From Natrinema gelatinilyticum (GTDB taxonomy: Archaea > Halobacteriota > Halobacteria > Halobacteriales > Natrialbaceae), in assembly GCF_024266705.1 (NCBI RefSeq), contig NZ_CP100757.1, positions 806,001-870,000 on the forward strand: a stretch of DNA of 64,000 nucleotides. Direction: 5' to 3'. Positions within the stretch are counted from its first letter, which is position 1. Each line of letters opens with the position of its first letter. A program made the translations under genes and the position numbers. The notes beneath the pieces are model-generated. The model had not been told where the DNA came from and made no database searches. It saw only the letters and a list, made by a program, of their open reading frames with translations. This document shows, one piece after another, positions 1-9,243 of this stretch.

Positions 1-414
1 TCCGTTATCTGCGATGACCGTCACGCTGTAGTCGTATTCCTCCATCCACGAGTACGGAATTTCTATCGTGGCACTTTCCAGCGGCTCGAGCGTCCGATCT
101 CCGCCAGCCCCGGTCATTTCGAATTGCCAGTTCGCGTCGTCGACGTGGACCTGCGAGATCGTAACGGGTTCGGGGGCGTTGTTCGTGACGTGGAGACGAA
201 TCGTATCGTCGTTCGGAAGGGTCGTGTAATCTATCGACACGTCGGGCAACGGTTCGCCACCGTCCACTCCGGCGAGTGGCGTCGTCGCCACGAACCCACC
301 GACGACGAGCCCTAACAGGAGTATCGGAACGACGCCGATCACCCATCGTGGGAGGCCGAAGGGCCGGTTCGGTGACTGTGTGACGCCGCCGTCCGATTTC
401 GGATCGGTCGTCAT
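1..414 (-). CDS. Membrane-anchored protein, 3' end outside window; possibly N-terminus of a haloarchaeal metal (ZIP-like) transporter
   Basis: The reverse strand reads open from an ATG at 414 to the window edge (138 codons), so the C-terminus is missing. Residues about 23-43 form one transmembrane segment (RWVIGVVPILLLGLVVGG), followed by an extracytoplasmic beta-rich stretch with motifs such as LHVTNNAPEPVTISQVHVDD. The ATG directly follows the TAA stop of the multicopper oxidase (0 nt gap), so the two are probably co-transcribed and translationally coupled. From memory, haloarchaeal ZIP-like metal transporters can begin with this kind of membrane anchor plus beta domain; that assignment is inference because the transporter part lies outside the window. 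Confidence 0.6.
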   Translation of the reverse strand, partial: MTTDPKSDGGVTQSPNRPFGLPRWVIGVVPILLLGLVVGGFVATTPLAGVDGGEPLPDVSIDYTTLPNDDTIRLHVTNNAPEPVTISQVHVDDANWQFEMTGAGGDRTLEPLESATIEIPYSWMEEYDYSVTVIADNG

Positions 415-1752
415 TTAGTTCACCTCGAAAAAGCTCATCCAGCCGAGTTCTGCGAACTCGGACTGGTGAGCGTGGAACATGTACAGTCCTGGCTCGTGGT
501 TGCTGTAGTCGAATTCGAGGATTCCCCGCTGTGCCTGACACATCAACACCGTGTCGATGGTTTTGCGATTCGGGAACAGCGTCGTGCCGGCGTCGTAGTA
601 GTCGAAGAACTGCGAGTGGCAGTGAAACGAGTTCACGAAGTCGAACTCGATCATGTTCAGGAGGTGTACTCGCTGCAGTTCGTTGCGGTCGATCTCGATC
701 GGGTGTTTCGTCTCGCCGGCCTCCCATTCGCCGTTGAACGCGTCGGTCTGAGCCGGTGCATAGCAGAACCCCCGTGTATTGACGGCGTAGACCTCGTTAT
801 CGCCGTCAAAGTTGGTATCGAACCCGTTCATGATCATGACCATCTCGTCGATGCCGTCGAAGCCCTCCGGACTGTAGTCTGCGTGGGAGATCATGTTTCG
901 ACTTCGCGCCCGTTCGGCGGCCATCTCGCGAACCTCGTCCGTGATCGGGCCGTGGTAGTCGATGTACTTCCGTGGATTTTCCCTGACGTTCTCCGGCTTG
1001 GGGTCGACGATCATGCTCCCGTACATGCCGCGGTGAACGTGCGCCTTCAGCGGGAGCATGTGGCAATGATAGAGATGGGTCCCCACCGGCTGGGCCTGCC
1101 ACTCGTAGGTGAACGACTCGCTGCTATCGATAAGTCCCGGGCCGTTCTGTGGTGTCCCGTCCATCCGTGGGTTGAGATTGCGGAGATGAGGATGGATCGT
1201 GTGGCCCATGTCCGGAAACGCGTTCGTGAAATTGACCCGTACTAGATCGCCCTCCTCAACGCGGATGGTTGGCCCGGGCACTTGCCCGTTGAACGTCCAC
1301 ATCGGAAACGAGATCCCCGGAAGGATTTCCTGTTCGATCGGAATCGCGACGAAATTAAACTCCCGAACGGTTTGGCCGTTCTCTTCGTAGATGCCGGCGT
1401 TTAGACCGAAGTCGTTTTCACCGAATCGTGAAGGACGCTCGTTCGTCGAATCTCCCGTGTTGAATTCCCGTAGGAAGCCGTGGGGATCGAATTGCTCCTC
1501 GGTGTAGGTTCCGGGTGCGCCGAACCCCATCGTTTCGTCGTTCGAATCGTTGGTGTCGTCGTCCGATCGAGTCGCGCCCGTTCCCACGATCGCGGAGCCA
1601 CCTGCGATAGCGAGTCCGCCGAGGACTGCCCGCCGAGAGACGCCGTCGTGATTTTTCACCGAGTCGACCAACCGCTCCTCGAGACTCCGGGTGACTGTTC
1701 CTGCGTCGTCTTCGTGTATCGCCGAATCGGATTCTTGTCGATTACTACTCAT
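415..1752 (-). CDS. Tat-exported multicopper oxidase
   Basis: 445-aa two-domain multicopper oxidase, expected to oxidise metal ions, nitrite or phenolics outside the cell. The N-terminus carries a twin-arginine signal (SRRAVLGGLAIAGG, about residues 39-52). Copper-ligand motifs are visible: HTIHPHLRN, then a nitrite-reductase-like type-1 site HLYHCHMLPLKAHVHRGM, then NSFHCHSQFF and the C-terminal LYMFHAHQSEFAELGWM. The ATG at 1752 is preferred over an upstream in-frame start because an ACTATATG TATA-like box lies at about 1788-1795, placing transcription start near 1765. The gene abuts the downstream membrane protein. Laccase-like versus nitrite-reductase-like activity cannot be decided from sequence alone. 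Confidence 0.88.
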   Translation of the reverse strand: MSSNRQESDSAIHEDDAGTVTRSLEERLVDSVKNHDGVSRRAVLGGLAIAGGSAIVGTGATRSDDDTNDSNDETMGFGAPGTYTEEQFDPHGFLREFNTGDSTNERPSRFGENDFGLNAGIYEENGQTVREFNFVAIPIEQEILPGISFPMWTFNGQVPGPTIRVEEGDLVRVNFTNAFPDMGHTIHPHLRNLNPRMDGTPQNGPGLIDSSESFTYEWQAQPVGTHLYHCHMLPLKAHVHRGMYGSMIVDPKPENVRENPRKYIDYHGPITDEVREMAAERARSRNMISHADYSPEGFDGIDEMVMIMNGFDTNFDGDNEVYAVNTRGFCYAPAQTDAFNGEWEAGETKHPIEIDRNELQRVHLLNMIEFDFVNSFHCHSQFFDYYDAGTTLFPNRKTIDTVLMCQAQRGILEFDYSNHEPGLYMFHAHQSEFAELGWMSFFEVN

Positions 1753-1782
1753 CCGTGTGAATAGGTGCCAATGTGGCCGCAA

Positions 1783-2171
1783 AACATATAGTAGTTTCTA
1801 TCAAACTTGGAGTTTAGATCCATCTAAAATACGAGTGTGTTCCACACAATCGCGTCTAGCACAGCGTCTCTCGAGACGAGCTTTTGAAGGTCCTTCCAAA
1901 ATTTTGTCGCAATCCGACCGAGAAAATCATTCTGAATGTGAGTATTAAATAACGACTAGCTCTCCATCGTCTCCGCCTGCGCCCCGTCCTCGACCGATCC
2001 GTCAGTAGTGAATCGCTTCGGGGTCACGCCCCGCGGCATTCGCCTCGATCGCCTGTAAACAGCCGCCCGATCGTGATCGGCGTGTGATATGGACTCCTGT
2101 AACAGGATGTCATAGAACTGTTCACACCATCAGTGCTAGATTCGTAGCGCGTTAGATTCAGAGCGGCTATG
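1783..2171. other. Gene-free stretch with one copy of a dispersed hairpin repeat
   Basis: No convincing coding sequence. The left end holds the multicopper oxidase promoter; 2008-2073 is a copy of the CGGGG/CCCCG hairpin repeat described at 59591 and 34345. Confidence 0.6.
2008..2073 (-). repeat. Dispersed hairpin repeat, copy 1
   Basis: On the reverse strand this reads ACAGGCG..GAATGCCGCGGGGCGTGACCCCGAAGCGATT, matching the copies at 34345-34403 and 59591-59650 over about 60 bp. The core forms a hairpin (CGGGG-cgtga-CCCCG). All three copies are intergenic. They look like the end of a mobile element, but the parent element is not visible here. Confidence 0.7.
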
Positions 2172-2540
2172 TCAGGCCAGCGACCGGGTTTTGAGAGGGG
2201 CAAAACGGCTTCTTATTCCGTAAACGAGGACAGCTATCGCGCTTACAGTCGTCCCGACCATGAAGGGGATCAGCAGAAATTCGCGGGGCGACTGAACGAC
2301 TACTGGCCTCCCGAGTATGAGAACGTACGCACGGAAGTACGCACGGGATAATACGCTATCAAATACGAACGCTCCAAGGAACCCGCCAAGACTGACAAGC
2401 CCAACGCCAATAGTCCATAACAATCGCGTTCGTAGTTCTAGAGCGCGGCGTTTGGTGTCGGTATAGACGATTCCCATGACGAGGAACGTGACGAGGGGTG
2501 AAACGAGGAGGGGATGCAGGTACATACTATCTGTAAACAA
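2172..2540 (-). CDS. Small integral membrane protein, unknown function
   Basis: 122-aa hydrophobic protein with three predicted membrane segments, at about residues 8-27, 42-62 and 88-108, separated by Arg-rich loops. The codon pattern and the distribution of charged residues at membrane edges look like a real protein. It is flanked by gene-free, repeat-bearing DNA and has no operon partner. I do not recognise a family. Its AT content is higher than that of its neighbours. Confidence 0.55.
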   Translation of the reverse strand: MFTDSMYLHPLLVSPLVTFLVMGIVYTDTKRRALELRTRLLWTIGVGLVSLGGFLGAFVFDSVLSRAYFRAYVLILGRPVVVQSPREFLLIPFMVGTTVSAIAVLVYGIRSRFAPLKTRSLA

Positions 2541-3125
2541 AGCAACTTCACATAAAGGTAGATACTATATTGCTATGGCTTCACTTCGGGAGTCTCGCAT
2601 TGTCGCGGGAGGGGAAATACGCAGAGATACTTAGCGGCTGTACGCCGACTCAACGGTTGGAACAAACTCTTGGTAAGAGTTCAATGACGCCCTCCTCCTG
2701 GAAGTCATGTCCGGTGAAACCGCGAACCGTCCTGGGGGTGCAGTAGTACATCGGTACAGCAGACCGTATGAACCGTTTCGTCCGACAGTATCGACGGCCC
2801 TGTTTGCCAGCCGAATCGTCAGGTCACGATCCTGGCGTTTGCGGTCGTTCCTCGAGTGCTGACAGTGGCGATAGCGGTATGCTCTTTTTATTTTGTTGAC
2901 CGGAGCAGAGCATATTCTGTCTCTCGCCGCCGCCTCTCGATTCATCGTATAAGAATCCAATAGAGAATAGGGAAATTACAGTAAAAAGTAGTACTGATTC
3001 AATTAAAATCACGAAATTCTATTGATGCTGGAGAAAGAAAGTTTATGGTTCGATAGTGCCCCTCCCAGATTGCATGGCACGCGACGAACCGGTACGGGAC
3101 ACTGCGAGTTCCGCCGAACTGACAG
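2541..3125. other. Gene-free stretch with a degenerate hairpin repeat
   Basis: No supported gene. 2689-2769 carries a decayed copy of the 81-nt hairpin repeat; its right half (ACATCGGTACAGCAG, then CCGTAT) is well preserved. Short open frames across it have no recognisable product. Confidence 0.55.
2689..2769 (+). repeat. Degenerate copy of the 81-nt hairpin repeat
   Basis: The right arm (GTACATCGGTACAGCAG then ACCGTAT) matches the intact copies at 26245 and 63038. The left outer arm has decayed and the inner stem (CCGGTGAAACCGC against GGGGGTGCAGTAG) pairs only partly. Confidence 0.65.
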
Positions 3126-3239
3126 CTATAGTAGTCGTTGAAAGTCAGTGCACACCCCACTCGCGAATTCGCGGCCAGTGAGGCTTCGCTGGCCGCTTCA
3201 CTGCGAGTGGTGAGTAAATCGTTTCAACGACTACTATAG
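3126..3239. mobile_element. 112-bp MITE with 18-bp terminal inverted repeats
   Basis: Perfect 18-bp inverted ends CTATAGTAGTCGTTGAAA (3126-3143) and TTTCAACGACTACTATAG (3222-3239). Inside are two further nested palindromes: CCACTCGC paired with GCGAGTGG, and GCGGCCAG paired with CTGGCCGC around a 10-nt loop. There is no coding capacity, as expected for a MITE moved by an unseen transposase. It sits exactly where the start codon of the next gene should be. Confidence 0.85.
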
Positions 3240-3240
3240 T

Positions 3241-4118
3241 ACCGACGAACGGAACAACGCCAGCCTGATTGACCGGCGGTCGTACCTGTAGGGAGCAACG
3301 CGACGGCAGTCGCGGCGAGCGTTGGTACGAGTGCGGTGAGCGCGGCCGAGGGTGACTACGAGGTCATCGAGGCGCGTGGCCAGACGATCACCATCGACGC
3401 CGGCGAAACCTGGGAGAACAAGCTCATCGACCTCGGAAATGGGAATACGATCACGATTATCGCCAAGGGAACGAACTGGACCGTTCGGAACATCGAGTTC
3501 CGCGGAACGCTCGGTGCGACGGGAACGGCACCGAACAGCGGGTCCGTCTTCGGGACCGCCGACACCGGCGACGGCACCTCGACGCTCGAGAACATCTTCT
3601 GGAGACGCGGCAACCCCGATCGGCCGTCGAACGAGCGTCCGCTGCTGATGTGGGTCGGTCCCGACCACAGTGGCCATCTCGACGTCAGGAACGTGCATTT
3701 CGGACATACCGGTTGTAATGGGATCTACGGGTCCGCGCCCGCGTACAACGGCGACCGTGGCACAATCCACATCGACGGCTGTTATCCCTCCGACAACCAC
3801 CACACGGCGTTCCGCATCGGTGACAACGGCTGCAAGATCACTGACTCGGTCGTCTACAAGAGTGGAATGCGAGCCGCGAACCGCGGAATCTGGGTCTGGT
3901 CGGATAATTACGGTGGTGATGCCACGATCGAAAACACACACGTCATTACCAACGGCGCTGGTGGCGGCATCGTCACGCACAACTCACCGTCCATCGAGAT
4001 GGACCACGTGTACCCCGATGACGGCACCGGGACACACAGCGGTCCCGAGCACTCCGTCCCGGATGGTTGTCCCGAGAGTCCCGAAGCGGCTGCCAGCGGC
4101 GCCAGAACACCCTCATAG
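3241..4118 (+). pseudogene. Broken Tat-secreted right-handed beta-helix (pectate-lyase-like) protein
   Basis: From 3241 the frame reads TDERNNASLIDRRSYL, a Tat-type signal (DRRSYL), then hits TAG at 3288-3290. A one-base deletion about 12 nt later changes frame to ATAVAASVGTSAVSA, the rest of the signal, and the mature domain continues open to 4118. The mature part has the short repeating beta-strand pattern of pectate-lyase-like beta-helices, with Asn/Asp/Gly turns (NVHFGHTGCNGIYG, GCKITDSVVYKSGM). The native ATG is missing and the MITE ends at that point. An internal GTG at 3336 could give an unexported 260-aa product. The gene therefore has three independent lesions. Confidence 0.75.
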
Positions 4119-4163
4119 TACTGTCCAAAGAAGTTTACCGCTCTGAACCTAACGAGGGGGAGC

Positions 4164-4724
4164 TCACTCGAGCGTGGCGATTAGCATGAACGTCTCTGGC
4201 CTGACCGCTTCGAACGCGATATGGAACCCGTGTTCACGGAGTCCGGTTGCTGCTTCGTCGGCGGTGTATCGCTCGTCAAGCGGCGGACCGTGGTCCCCCG
4301 ATCCAGTCGCCGCCCAGTCGAGGATGACGAGTCGCCCCCCCGGCTTGAGGACTCGGTTGATTTCGGCGAGTGCGTCGTCTTCAGCGAACTCGTGATACGT
4401 CATCGTCGAAAACGCCGCGTCGACGGAGTCGGTGTCGAAGGGGAGGTCGCTCACGCCGGTCGTGACGAGGTCGACGTTTTCGGGAACGCCTTTCTCGCGA
4501 TAATACTCGTGCATCTCCTCCTGCATGTCGACTGCGTACACGTCGCCCGCATGCGATGCGATGTCATCGGTGTAGAACCCGGTCCCGCTGCCGAGGTCCG
4601 CGATGGTGTCGGTCGATGTGGGCTCGAGCGCCCATAGCAGTTCTTCGGCCGATAGATAGCGGTAGCGTTCGCCCGCTTGCTCGAGCTTGTCGGCCCGTGA
4701 CGCGTCGAACGTGTGATGTCCCAT
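4164..4724 (-). CDS. Class I SAM-dependent methyltransferase
   Basis: 186-aa methyltransferase of the Methyltransf_11 type. Motif I is IADLGSGTGFYTDDIASH (about residues 42-59), the acidic motif II is VYAVDMQEEM, and motif IV/V is INRVLKPGGRLVILDWA. The substrate is unknown; the size and the lack of a C-terminal domain suggest a small molecule. Its ATG overlaps the TAA of the DUF302 gene by one base (TAATG), so the two are a translationally coupled pair. Confidence 0.88.
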   Translation of the reverse strand: MGHHTFDASRADKLEQAGERYRYLSAEELLWALEPTSTDTIADLGSGTGFYTDDIASHAGDVYAVDMQEEMHEYYREKGVPENVDLVTTGVSDLPFDTDSVDAAFSTMTYHEFAEDDALAEINRVLKPGGRLVILDWAATGSGDHGPPLDERYTADEAATGLREHGFHIAFEAVRPETFMLIATLE

Positions 4725-5167
4725 TAGTGGAGTTTCTCGAAGGCGTCGTCGACGAGTTCGCCGGTCGTTGCGATGATATCGGTCATCTCGTCGTCGTCCG
4801 GTGCCATGCCGACGAGACGGGCGATTCGCATGATCGAGACGTGATAGACTCGCTGCTTCCCAGGTTCTTCCTCCCAGATGACGACGTTACAGGGGAACAG
4901 CGCGCCTAGCGCTCCGTCGCTGGCGTCGAGGGCGCGGTCGGCTACCGCCGGATTGCAAGCGCCGAGGACGTAGTAGGGATCCCGGCCGGCGTCGACCTTT
5001 TCGTTGAGCAACTCCGACGGGGAGAACTCGACGGGAACCCCGAAGCCAGCCTCGGTGAACACCTCTCGGACGTGTTCGATGGCCGGTTCGTGGTCCATCT
5101 CGAGCGTCGTCTGCATTGCACCGATGTCGTCCGGATCTATCCGGGTCGGATCGATAGGAAGCGTCAT
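4724..5167 (-). CDS. DUF302 family protein
   Basis: 147-aa DUF302 protein: the fold-defining region runs from QTTLEMDHEPAIEHVREVF through YYVLGACNPAVADRAL to LFPCNVVIWEEE. A longer open frame extends upstream, but the ATG at 5167 is chosen because homology begins there and the extension is low-complexity Arg-rich. Its role is unknown; in haloarchaea DUF302 proteins often sit with redox or sulfur genes. Cotranscribed with the downstream methyltransferase through a 1-nt overlap. Confidence 0.82.
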   Translation of the reverse strand: MTLPIDPTRIDPDDIGAMQTTLEMDHEPAIEHVREVFTEAGFGVPVEFSPSELLNEKVDAGRDPYYVLGACNPAVADRALDASDGALGALFPCNVVIWEEEPGKQRVYHVSIMRIARLVGMAPDDDEMTDIIATTGELVDDAFEKLH

Positions 5168-5939
5168 TCGTGTATAATAGTGGGGTGTCCAAGCAAAATC
5201 CTTTCGACACGGGATTTCCAGCGGTATCCGGTGGCGTTTTCGAGCGGCAGAAGGCGGTGATCGAACAGTTCTACCCGGGTTCTCAGGTCCCGTTCTGTCG
5301 ATGGCAACTTCGAGGGGTGACTCCGTAGGTCGCGTTCGAATCACCGCTGTTTCCGACGAGCACGGTACTCGGTGCGGACGAACATCTCGTGTCGGTCGGA
5401 GGTCGAAATCTGATCGAACCGATGGTTTCGAACGGCGTGCGATCAGCTCGAAACGGTATGTCACTGGTTGCAAAACGACATCGTGGCCGGCTGGAGGCTC
5501 GGCCGCAGGGACTCGCACAGTCCTTCGTACAGTATCTCCGTCGCTTGCGTACGTTCGGCTGTCGACGGGATGTCTCATCCGTACTCTGTTCGGTAGTGGA
5601 ACCGTATCGGTTGCCGGATGGGTACTCGGTATCCGAACGCCGACCGGGTTATCGAAAGCCCGTCATATCCAACCATGAGGGCTAGAAGAACTATTACTAA
5701 TGGCCGATGATAACCAGATACCTTCTGCCGACACCCAGAGGCACCATCCTTCCCCCACTTTCATCCAGTTTTCCAAACTACCCCAGTTTCGCCTATCCCC
5801 CTCGTCACCCCCGTTTTCCCGACTCTGCCAGTTTCGCCGCTTCGAACTCATCGGGTGGGACAGGCCGATCATCTCGAGGCCAGTCGCCGAATCACTCGAC
5901 CACGACGATGTCCATCGTCTGCCAACCGACTCACATAGT
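5168..5939. other. Gene-free stretch
   Basis: About 770 bp without a convincing gene on either strand. The right part (5700-5860) is pyrimidine-rich and repetitive (CAGTTT/CCCC blocks), giving spurious open frames. The last 60 bp before thioredoxin hold the putative sulfur operator at 5940. Confidence 0.55.
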
Positions 5940-5953
5940 GCACTGTATTGTGC
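5940..5953. promoter_or_regulatory. Putative sulfur-regulon operator upstream of thioredoxin
   Basis: GCACTGTATTGTGC differs at two positions from the palindrome GCACAATATTGTGC seen before other sulfur genes in the window; it lies 46 nt before the thioredoxin ATG. Confidence 0.5.
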
Positions 5954-5998
5954 CCATCACACAAAACACCTAAGGCGCTGCACCTCGAACTGCCAGCT

Positions 5999-6424
5999 AT
6001 GACCGACGACGAGACACTCGAGGAGATTCGTGAGCAGAAACTCGAGCAGCTTCGCGACCGTGCTGCGGAAGAAGACAGTGACGAAAACGAAACGACTCGA
6101 GAGAGTCCGACGGAGCCGTTCCCAGTTCAGGGATCGGCGGGTCTGAACGAAGCCGTCGCTGACCACGATGTCGTCCTGGTCGACTTTCACGCTGAGTGGT
6201 GTGGCCCGTGTCAGATGCTCGAACCGGTCGTCAAGTCGATCGCGGACGACACCGATGCAGCCGTCGCGAAGGTCGACATCGACGACAACCAACCGCTCGC
6301 TGCCGAGTACGGTGTCCGCGGGGTCCCCACGCTCATTCTCTTCGTGGACGGACAACCAGTAGAGCGACTCGTCGGAATGCAAAACGAGTCGCAACTCCGG
6401 AACGTCGTAGAGAGCCACCTCTAA
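5999..6424 (+). CDS. trxA: Thioredoxin with acidic N-terminal extension
   Basis: 141-aa thioredoxin. The active-site WCGPC is at residues 67-71 and the cis-Pro motif GVPT at about 110. The first 45 residues are a charged helical extension (EEIREQKLEQLRD), common in haloarchaeal thioredoxins. It reduces protein disulfides in the cytoplasm and is a natural thiol donor or acceptor for the persulfide-handling proteins downstream. The ATG at 5999 is chosen because the upstream in-frame residues are not thioredoxin-like. A near-palindrome shared with other sulfur genes lies 46 nt upstream. A mobile-element relic begins 1-2 nt after the stop. Confidence 0.92.
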   Translation: MTDDETLEEIREQKLEQLRDRAAEEDSDENETTRESPTEPFPVQGSAGLNEAVADHDVVLVDFHAEWCGPCQMLEPVVKSIADDTDAAVAKVDIDDNQPLAAEYGVRGVPTLILFVDGQPVERLVGMQNESQLRNVVESHL

Positions 6425-6425
6425 G

Positions 6426-6890
6426 GTGACATCCTCCCATGACTGCAGTCATGGGCTTCCCACGCCGTACCGCACCGCGCTGGATTGGGTGTTTGCAGGT
6501 TTGCGGGCCACCGTCGCGGGCGGGGTTGGAATCCCCGCCCGCGACCCATGTAGCGAGGGATGGGCCGCTGGCGGTGCCACGCCGCCGGTACTCCCATCCT
6601 CGCCCCGTTCGGATCCGACGTTTTGGTTCCGCCGGAACCAAAATGGGGCGTCAGCGGACTCGGAGTTACGTGTCTCGCGTGTTGAAGCCCGACGCTTGGT
6701 TTTTGTTCCCACGAAGGGCACGTCCCGTTTCCAGGATGGGCGGACACTCGAACCGCCAGTTTCGGGCCATCGGTTGCCGAAGGGGTCGTAGCCTTCGGAC
6801 CGACGCGATAAGAGACGCGGGCAACACTCAAAAGCGTTGCCCGCAGGATGTGTACGGCGCGTATCCCACGACTGAAGTCGTGGGTTTTGC
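6426..6890 (-). mobile_element. Non-autonomous IS200/IS605-type element (PATE-like), about 470 bp
   Basis: Bounded by two palindromes: CCCATGACTGCAGTCATGGG at 6436-6455 and CCCACGACTGAAGTCGTGGG at 6865-6884. The left edge GTGACATCCTCC is the reverse complement of the GGAGGATGTCA right end found after both tnpB genes here, so the element lies in reverse orientation. No transposase is encoded. This matches the palindrome-associated transposable elements described in haloarchaea. A segment near 6670 (GTGTTGAAGCCCGACGCTTGG) resembles 23990 in another relic. Confidence 0.7.
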
Positions 6891-7215
6891 GCCTGTTCAA
6901 TACTATAAGCGGATCACTTCTGCCGTGACCCGTCCCGTATCGAACTATGTGACTCCTGCGAAGAGAGAAGCGTTCAACTGGCACCCGAATCCCTCTAGTA
7001 GTGGAGCGACCGTTCTTGCGAGTCGTGGTCGACGACCATGGTATCCAATGATACCCGACAGTCATGGGCGCCGGTTTATTCGGGTATCGCGAGCACCATC
7101 GGACCGACGGGTGCGGTCTCGTGGAACCCCCAAACCTCCTCGACATATCTCGAGGCGCTCGTCACCCCTCGGATCAGGCGCTGTGAACTGACTCCTGCTT
7201 GGATTTCGTTTCGAA

Positions 7216-7475
7216 TCATTCCGCGAGGAACCACTGGATGATGCTTCCCTCGGCCCTGTTGAGTATTTCGCTGCAGGTTACCTTCGAGATGTCGAGTCGG
7301 TCGACGACATCTGTTGGTGTCGCTTCTCGCGCGGGGTCGCGTAGTAGCCGGCCTCGAGCGCAGTCGCCAGCACGTCCTGTTGTCGATTCGTCAACAGTCG
7401 ATCTCTGGATGTCTCTCGTCGGACGGAGCGCGACCGTGCAGCGACTCGAGGAGATCCTGTCGGAGTAAGCTCCGT
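7216..7475 (-). pseudogene. HTH-10 (Bat-type) regulator fragment with frameshift
   Basis: The reverse strand encodes LLTNRQQDVLATALEAGYY, ATPRE, then a two-base shift, then ATPTDVVDRLDISKVTC and SEILNRAEGSIIQWFLAE, ending at 7216. This is the C-terminal HTH-10 domain of haloarchaeal Bat-like regulators (compare the intact copy at 41911). The N-terminal sensor part is missing or unrecognisable. The frameshift and missing 5' part mark it as a relic. Confidence 0.7.
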
Positions 7476-7537
7476 CGACAGACGGACTCGAATCGTTGTC
7501 GGCCGCTTCAAACGGCTCAACAAACCAGGACCTGAAT

Positions 7538-7551
7538 CCACAGTATTGGGA
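7538..7551. promoter_or_regulatory. Weak sulfur-operator-like site
   Basis: CCACAGTATTGGGA resembles the GCACAATATTGTGC palindrome at its centre. It precedes an AATACTTTA TATA-like box (about 7560-7568) that sits about 27-35 nt before the ATG at 7595. Confidence 0.35.
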
Positions 7552-7594
7552 ATTGCGAGAAATACTTTAGACACTGCTGCACCTAGGTACGGAT

Positions 7595-8941
7595 ATGGCC
7601 GACACTTTCGTCGTCATCGGCGGTGACGCGGCGGGAATGAGCGCAGCGAGCAAGGCAAAACGGGAACAGCCAGATCTAGAGGTGATCGTCTTCGAGAGAG
7701 GGGAGTGGGTCTCCTACGCTGCCTGCGGGATGCCGTACTACGTTAAAGGAGCCGTCGAGTCGCTGAACGGCCTCGTTTCAGTGACTGCAGCGGAGTTCCG
7801 GGACGAACGAGACGTCGACCTGCGGACGGGCCACGAGGTCGTCGATGTCGATCCGGAAGCCAAGACGGTGACTGTCGATGCCGGCGACGAGACCTACGAG
7901 CAGCCGTACGACGACCTTCTGGTCGCGACCGGGGCGAGCGCGATCGAACCACCGTTCGACGGATTGGATCTCGAAGGGGTGTTCACCATCCACAACATGG
8001 ACGAGGCTGACGCGATCGAGGAGTACGTTACCGAGCGGGGCCTCGAGACCGCGGCGATCGTTGGCGGTGGATACGTCGGTATCGAGATGGCCGAAGCGTT
8101 GTCCGCCCGCGGCGTCACCGTTCACCTCTACGAGATGCTGCCCCACGTCCTCCAGCCGTTCGGCGATACCGTTGCCGAGGTCGTCGAAGAGCACCTGCGC
8201 GAGCAGGGGATCGAACTACACCTCGGGACGGCAGTTTCGGGATTCGGCGGCGACGAACGGGTCGACACCGTTCGACTCGAGAACGAGTCGGTTCCCGCCG
8301 ACATCGCGATCGTCGGCGTCGGCGTGGTACCGAACGTTGACCTCGCAGAAGCGGCGGACATCGAACTCGGACCGACCGGGGCGATCGCGACGGACGAGTA
8401 CGGACGCACGAACTACGAAAACGTCTATGCGGCAGGCGACTGTGCTGAAGCGCGCAACGTCGTGACCGGCGATCCGGACCACGTCCCGCTGGCCTTGACC
8501 GCTAATCGTGCGGGACGAGCGATCGGGCAGACGGTGACCGGATCTCCGACACCGATCGGAGATATCGCAGGAACGGCCATCGTAAAAGCGTTCGAGTTAG
8601 GGGCCGCTCGAACAGGTATCGTCGACGAAGAACGGGCTCGCGAGGCGGGCTTCGATCCCGTCTCTGTCACGATCTCGGCGCCGACGCGCGCGCACTACTA
8701 TCCCGGCGGTGCGGAACTCACAGTCACGCTACTCGCCGATCGCGAAACCAGTGCGGTGCTTGGGGGAAGCGTCGTCGGTCGGGAGGGCGCAAAGCGCGTC
8801 GATTCGATCGCGATGGCGCTGCACGCCGGCATGACCGTGACCGAACTGCAGAACGCGGACCTGGCGTACGCACCGCCGTTCAGCCCCGTATGGGGCCCGG
8901 TCCTCACGGCGGCGAAAGTCCTCAGCGGAAAACTAGAATAG
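7595..8941 (+). CDS. FAD-dependent disulfide oxidoreductase, CoA-disulfide reductase / NADH oxidase family
   Basis: 448-aa flavoprotein with an N-terminal FAD site (VVIGGDAAGMSAASKAK), the family's single redox Cys in YAACGMPYY (Cys44), an NAD-binding site AIVGGGYVGIEMAEAL (about 150-165), the FAD-closing motif VYAAGDCAEA and a C-terminal dimerisation domain. Relatives reduce CoA disulfide, CoA persulfide or polysulfide with NAD(P)H, which fits the sulfur-oxidation genes around it. A TATA-like box about 30 nt upstream and an ATG near the expected transcription start suggest a leaderless mRNA. Substrate choice (CoA persulfide, polysulfide or O2) is inferred from context. Confidence 0.88.
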   Translation: MADTFVVIGGDAAGMSAASKAKREQPDLEVIVFERGEWVSYAACGMPYYVKGAVESLNGLVSVTAAEFRDERDVDLRTGHEVVDVDPEAKTVTVDAGDETYEQPYDDLLVATGASAIEPPFDGLDLEGVFTIHNMDEADAIEEYVTERGLETAAIVGGGYVGIEMAEALSARGVTVHLYEMLPHVLQPFGDTVAEVVEEHLREQGIELHLGTAVSGFGGDERVDTVRLENESVPADIAIVGVGVVPNVDLAEAADIELGPTGAIATDEYGRTNYENVYAAGDCAEARNVVTGDPDHVPLALTANRAGRAIGQTVTGSPTPIGDIAGTAIVKAFELGAARTGIVDEERAREAGFDPVSVTISAPTRAHYYPGGAELTVTLLADRETSAVLGGSVVGREGAKRVDSIAMALHAGMTVTELQNADLAYAPPFSPVWGPVLTAAKVLSGKLE

Positions 8942-9243
8942 CGACGGCCGATCGGCCCGGAGGGCCTCGATCGGTCGCTTTGTGACGTCCCCTCCCGCCG
9001 CGATGGGCATCGAGATTCGTGTCGCAATCGAGGTCGAGGACGGTCGCCTGAGGGCGACCGGTTTCGGTGACGGGAAACCGTTCGAACCGGCGGGAGTCCG
9101 ATGCTATCCGGCCGAGGCCGGACGATTCGAGCGTTCGTTTCATCGGTCCGTTGCGACACGAATCGGGCTCCACTTTACGCTCCATTTCCATCGAACTCGG
9201 AACTCGAGAAACGTTTAACACTTTATCGTCCGGATTTGTAACT

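Noticed and set aside
5..727. Long open frame on the reverse strand (240 codons)
   Set aside because: It is Arg-rich and overlaps the multicopper oxidase and the membrane protein in another frame; typical shadow of GC-rich coding DNA.
2824..3012. 62-codon reverse frame with a hydrophobic start
   Set aside because: Hydrophobic only at the N-terminus, then random sequence; no promoter, ribosome site or neighbour supports it.
3234..3980. 248-codon reverse frame opposite the beta-helix gene
   Set aside because: Composition follows the antisense of the forward gene and no motif is present; the forward frame has clear homology features.
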